Below, one piece after another: positions 60,551 through 64,000 of a stretch of DNA of 64,000 nt (position 1 is its first letter; each line of letters begins with the position of its first letter). This DNA is from an uncultured Flavobacteriaceae bacterium (GTDB lineage: Bacteria; Bacteroidota; Bacteroidia; Flavobacteriales; Flavobacteriaceae): positions 372,001 through 436,000 of the forward strand of contig CANNCA010000002.1 of assembly GCA_947503005.1 (NCBI GenBank). The letters are read 5' to 3'. The notes beneath the pieces are model-generated. The model saw nothing but the letters and a program-made list of their open reading frames with translations. It did not search any database and was not told the origin of the DNA. A program made the translations under genes and the position numbers.

Positions 60551-62656
60551 TCAACTAATGTAATTCCAAATATTCTTGTACTTCACCAATTGTGAATAAG
60601 CATATCTCACCACCATATTTTCCGGTTTTTCTATACCCGGGTCTTGTTTCAATAACTGAATAGCATGGTAACGCGCCGTTTTTAAAATATCATTATCCTT
60701 TACGATATCCGCTATTTTCAGATTCAGAACTCCACTTTGCTGTGTGCCCATTATATCTCCGGGTCCTCGCAGTCTTAAATCTACTTCGGCAATTTCGAAT
60801 CCGTCGTTGGTTCGTACCATGGTTTCCAATCTAGTTTTCGCTTCCGCAGAAAGTTTATGACTCGTCATTAGAATACAGAAACTTTGATCGGCACCACGGC
60901 CAACACGACCTCTTAGTTGGTGTAATTGCGATAAGCCGAAACGTTCTGCACTTTCAATAATCATAACCGAAGCATTGGGTACATTGACGCCAACCTCGAT
61001 AACTGTAGTAGCCACCATGATTTGGGTTTCACCCCGCACAAAGCGTTCCATTTCGTAATCCTTATCAGCAGGTTTCATTTTACCATGAACTATCGATATC
61101 TGATAATCGGGTAGGGGAAAGTCCCTTGCTATACTCTCGTAGCCATCCATCAAATCTTTGTAATCCAATGCTTCAGATTCCTGTATCAAAGGATACACCA
61201 CATAGATTTGTCTTCCTTTTTTTATTTCATCCTTGATGAACCCAAAAACTTTCAGGCGATTACTGTCAAAACGGTGGACGGTTTTAATAGGTTTACGACC
61301 TGGTGGCAGTTCATCAATTACAGATATGTCCAAATCTCCGTAAAGACTCATCGCTAGCGTTCTCGGAATCGGCGTAGCGGTCATGACCAAAATATGCGGT
61401 GGGTATTCGTTCTTATGCCATAATTTTGAACGTTGCGCTACTCCGAACCGATGTTGCTCATCAACAATGGCCAACCCTAAATTTTTATACTGCACCTTAT
61501 CTTCCAGCAAGGCATGAGTGCCGATTAGAATATGAAGTTCACCATTTTCAAGTTGCTCGTGAATGATTTTGCGTGCCCCCTTTTTAACCGAACCGGTCAG
61601 CAAAGCACAGCTAACTCCCACTTTATCCAATAACTCTTTAATACCATTATAATGCTGGTTCGCTAGGATTTCGGTAGGAGCCATCAAACAGGCTTGATAG
61701 CCATTATCAATGGCCAAGAGCATCGTCATTACCGCAACTATGGTTTTCCCAGAACCCACATCGCCCTGTAGTAATCGATTCATCTGGGCATTGCTGCCCA
61801 AATCTGAGCGAATTTCCTTAATGACCCTTTTTTGGGCACCTGTAAGTTCAAAAGGCAAATGTTCTTCATAGAATTCATTGAACAATTCACCAACCTGGTC
61901 AAAATTGAAGCCTTTTATCTTTTGTTTATGCAACATCTTTTTTATCAATAGCTGCATTTGTATATAAAAAAGTTCTTCGAATTTCAATCGAAATTGTGCT
62001 TTTGCCAGTAACTCTTGACTTTTTGGAAAGTGAATGTTCAGTAGCGCATCGCTCTTGTTCATTAACCGCAATTCATGGAGTAAAGCATCGGAAAGTGTTT
62101 CTGAAAACTCGGCTTTGGTCTCAATGAATAGTTGTTGTATCAGCTTGCTAACCACCCGATTGGTAATTCCGCGATTACTCAACTTTTCTGTGGAAGGATA
62201 AATGGGCTGCATGAAGACTTTGAGTCCTTTTTTATGGTCTTCAAGCAATTCCATTTCCGGATGGGGCATAGAGAATACCCCGTTGTACCAATTGCATTTT
62301 CCGAAAATCACATAGGGTATGTTCAGTTTAAGGTTTTCGCGGATCCATTTTTGACCACGAAACCACACCAGCTCCATTTTGCCTGTGTCATCTAAAAAGG
62401 TTGCTACCAAACGTTTCCCTTTCTTTTGTTCTATTGTTTTAATATTGACGATTTTTCCGATGAGCTGTACTTCAGAACTATTGCGTTGCAGTTCGGCAAC
62501 CTTATAATATTTGGTTTTATCTAAATAGCGATTCGGAAAGAGATTTAAAAGGTCTTGATAGGTATGAATGCCCAGTTCTCCTTGTAAGGTCTCCGCTCGA
62601 TTCGGGCCAACACCTTTCAGGTAGGTAATAGGAGTTTGCAAGTAATTGGCATTCAT
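60551..62656 (-). CDS. recG: ATP-dependent DNA helicase RecG
   Basis: 701 residues, typical. The N-terminal wedge/OB domain (about 60-150: EVQLIGKIVNIKTIEQKKGKRLVATFLDDTGKMELVWFRGQ) precedes helicase motifs: Walker A GDVGSGKT at 298-305, APTEILA near 326-332, DEQH at 399-402 with RFGVAQR, MTATPIPRTLA near 424-434, the TRG-like MVATTVIEVGVNVPNA near 557-572 and QLRGRVGRG near 590-598. It remodels stalled forks and branched DNA. Transcribed alone, convergent with the broken lipoprotein gene. Confidence 0.96.
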   Translation of the reverse strand: MNANYLQTPITYLKGVGPNRAETLQGELGIHTYQDLLNLFPNRYLDKTKYYKVAELQRNSSEVQLIGKIVNIKTIEQKKGKRLVATFLDDTGKMELVWFRGQKWIRENLKLNIPYVIFGKCNWYNGVFSMPHPEMELLEDHKKGLKVFMQPIYPSTEKLSNRGITNRVVSKLIQQLFIETKAEFSETLSDALLHELRLMNKSDALLNIHFPKSQELLAKAQFRLKFEELFYIQMQLLIKKMLHKQKIKGFNFDQVGELFNEFYEEHLPFELTGAQKRVIKEIRSDLGSNAQMNRLLQGDVGSGKTIVAVMTMLLAIDNGYQACLMAPTEILANQHYNGIKELLDKVGVSCALLTGSVKKGARKIIHEQLENGELHILIGTHALLEDKVQYKNLGLAIVDEQHRFGVAQRSKLWHKNEYPPHILVMTATPIPRTLAMSLYGDLDISVIDELPPGRKPIKTVHRFDSNRLKVFGFIKDEIKKGRQIYVVYPLIQESEALDYKDLMDGYESIARDFPLPDYQISIVHGKMKPADKDYEMERFVRGETQIMVATTVIEVGVNVPNASVMIIESAERFGLSQLHQLRGRVGRGADQSFCILMTSHKLSAEAKTRLETMVRTNDGFEIAEVDLRLRGPGDIMGTQQSGVLNLKIADIVKDNDILKTARYHAIQLLKQDPGIEKPENMVVRYAYSQLVKYKNIWNYIS

Positions 62657-62676
62657 GAAACGAAATTAGGAATAAG

Positions 62677-62827
62677 CCCCCTAACCCCCAAAGCGGGATT
62701 CTTAGTTTAATGTGAAGTTATACTATAACTTCCATAAGGGCATATAATTTGTCTTCTGGTATATTCCTGAAAGGAGCTGTTTTTAGAAAGAATATCGCTC
62801 CCATCAGGGGAGGGTTAGGGTGGGGAC
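62677..62827. repeat. Spacer with C-run and G-run arms (imperfect inverted repeat)
   Basis: GCCCCCTAACCCCC at 62677-62690 and AGGGGAGGGTTAGGGTGGGG at 62806-62825 form an imperfect inverted repeat with about 115 bases between, in the recG/aminopeptidase spacer. A similar G-rich form is upstream of ilvB (21270-21316). This C/G-run type is a common dispersed sequence in flavobacterial spacers. It contains no gene. Confidence 0.4.
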
Positions 62828-62871
62828 AATGAAAATAGTAAATTTGGTTCAGCTTTTGTAGTATCACAGCC

Positions 62872-64000
62872 ATGCACAGATTGTTAATTCTACTTGTTCT
62901 TTTTTTCTTCGGATGGGTACTTCATGCCCAACATCAAGACAAGGTTGATTTCACCTACGCTGATGCCTATATTTCTGTAATGCCTAGTGAAAAAAAACTG
63001 GCGGGGACGGTGACCTATAGATTCAAGGTCTTGAATGATGTAGATTCTGTTTTTTTAGATGCCAAGAATATGAAATTCGGGTATGTTAGCCTTAACGATG
63101 AAGTAACCGATTTCGAACGTACGGATGAAAGAATCATTTTTCGTCGTGAATTCAAAGCGAACCAGTCCTACACTTTGGGTATTGGTTTTGAAGCACAACC
63201 CCAACAAACGGTTTATTTTGTGAGCACCAATGGAATTCCAAGTGCAGTCAAGGAGCTAGGCGACCCAAATCTTCAGCGTATTTTGGTTAACCAACAAATC
63301 TGGACGCAAGGTCAAGGCAAATATACCAGTCATTGGCTGCCCAGTTTTGATGCTATGGAAGAAAAGGTGGAGTTCGATTTAACGATTAATACGGATATCA
63401 AATTCGAGGTCATTGCGAACGGCAAACTGCTCGAAAAAGATTTGGACGGAAAAGGAAAGTTAAATTGGAACTTTGATATGGAAAAACCCATGAGTAGTTA
63501 TCTCTTGGCCTTCGTTATCGGAAATTACGAAAAGGAAACTTTGAAATCGAAAAGCGGCATCACCATAGAAAACTATTTTTATCCAAAAGATAGTTTAAAG
63601 GTTGAGCCCACGTATCGGTACACAAAAGAAATATTCGATTTTCTAGAAGCGGAAATCGATTTTGCCTATCCGTGGCAGAATTACAAGCAAATTCCCGTAC
63701 ACGATTTTCTCTATGCCGGTATGGAAAATACAACTGCTACCGTTTTTTCTGACGGTTATGTTATCGATTCCACAGCCTTCGTTGACAAAAATTATGTCAA
63801 TGTTAACGCCCATGAAATGGCGCATCAATGGTTTGGTAATTTGGTAACCGAGACAGATGGCAACCATCATTGGCTACACGAAGGTTTTGCCACCTATTAC
63901 GCCTATTTGGCAGAGCAGCATCTTTTCGGCGATGACCATTTTTACTGGAAACTATATGAATCTTTGCGACTGTTAGAAGATCAAACGAAAAAAGGTGAGG
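62872..64000 (+). CDS. M1-family metallo-aminopeptidase, N-terminal part (3' end outside window)
   Basis: Starts ATG 62872 with a signal peptide (MHRLLILLVLFFFGWVLHA). 376 codons are visible without a stop. The N-terminal M1 beta-saddle (about 25-230) has HWLPSFDAMEEKVEF and MSSYLLAFVIGNYE. Then the exopeptidase motif appears as AGMENTTAT and the zinc motif HEMAHQWFGNLV with the downstream Glu in WLHEGFATYY, spaced 18 as expected (H-E-x2-H-x18-E). Gly-Ala-Met-Glu-Asn is changed to Ala-Gly-Met-Glu-Asn. Secreted or periplasmic peptidase for peptide nutrition. It is cut by the window edge. Confidence 0.9.
   Translation, partial: MHRLLILLVLFFFGWVLHAQHQDKVDFTYADAYISVMPSEKKLAGTVTYRFKVLNDVDSVFLDAKNMKFGYVSLNDEVTDFERTDERIIFRREFKANQSYTLGIGFEAQPQQTVYFVSTNGIPSAVKELGDPNLQRILVNQQIWTQGQGKYTSHWLPSFDAMEEKVEFDLTINTDIKFEVIANGKLLEKDLDGKGKLNWNFDMEKPMSSYLLAFVIGNYEKETLKSKSGITIENYFYPKDSLKVEPTYRYTKEIFDFLEAEIDFAYPWQNYKQIPVHDFLYAGMENTTATVFSDGYVIDSTAFVDKNYVNVNAHEMAHQWFGNLVTETDGNHHWLHEGFATYYAYLAEQHLFGDDHFYWKLYESLRLLEDQTKKGE

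Overview
The window looks like chromosome of a marine Flavobacteriaceae (Bacteroidota), close in flavour to Maribacter, Zobellia or Arenibacter; the genus is inference. The support is: a TonB-dependent receptor ending in Phe next to lipoproteins, many small lipoproteins with Cys soon after a short hydrophobic leader, MG2/plug-like surface proteins, a GldL-like membrane protein, a secreted sulfatase, AT-rich spacers with few Shine-Dalgarno sites, and some TAnnTTTG-type -7 elements. No rRNA, tRNA, CRISPR array, integrase or transposase gene was seen.

Layout. 1-8.4 kb: an outer-membrane uptake/surface operon with the 3' part of a TonB receptor, four tandem paralogous DUF4249 lipoproteins and an MG2/plug-like secreted protein. 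8.4-15.5 kb: comM, a TIR/coiled-coil/TM/DUF1566-like protein, then a minus-strand stretch with a secreted protein, a 31-codon membrane ORF with its own terminator, a Tat-exported HisC-like aminotransferase, a GldL-like protein and a small nuclease-fold protein. 15.7-19.2 kb: 5-oxoprolinase operon (pxpA, pxpB, pxpC) led by an Nramp-fold transporter that lacks the usual metal ligands. 19.5-25.8 kb: ilvD, ilvB, an O-methyltransferase, ilvN and ilvC. 25.9-30.9 kb: gapN-type dehydrogenase, serine hydrolase, SDR and 3-hydroxyacyl-CoA dehydrogenase-like protein. 31-33.8 kb: sulfatase and SRPBCC protein.

33.8-44 kb is accessory: CotH kinase, YegP, DUF2200, DUF1801, NTF2-like, DUF2071, DoxX-like and a membrane methyltransferase, mostly on the minus strand. 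It holds one gene relic, one lipoprotein gene broken by an in-frame TAG, a recurrent 25-bp sequence centred on a GTAAC-AA-GTTAC dyad just upstream of three start codons, and REP-like palindromes. The SOS-type DNA-crosslink repair gene (SRAP) faces away from two unknown small genes.

44-54 kb: mannitol dehydrogenase-family enzyme with an NCS1 permease, TPM protein, an AraC regulator with a degenerate kinase-ATPase-like N-terminus, NTF2-like proteins and two paralogous lipoproteins. 53.8-59 kb: leuC, leuD, leuA/cimA-like and leuB on the minus strand, interrupted by a four-helix-bundle gene bracketed by a 22-bp inverted repeat. 59-64 kb: a second lipoprotein gene with an in-frame TAG, recG, and the 5' part of an M1 aminopeptidase.

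Together the window holds nearly all of branched-chain amino acid synthesis (ilvD, ilvB, ilvN, ilvC at one locus; leuC, leuD, leuA-like, leuB at another), a 5-oxoproline salvage unit, and surface uptake functions. The least explained parts are the four-copy DUF4249 locus, the TIR/DUF1566 protein, the modified Nramp with pxpABC, the shared dyad of the accessory region and the inverted-repeat-flanked four-helix gene.
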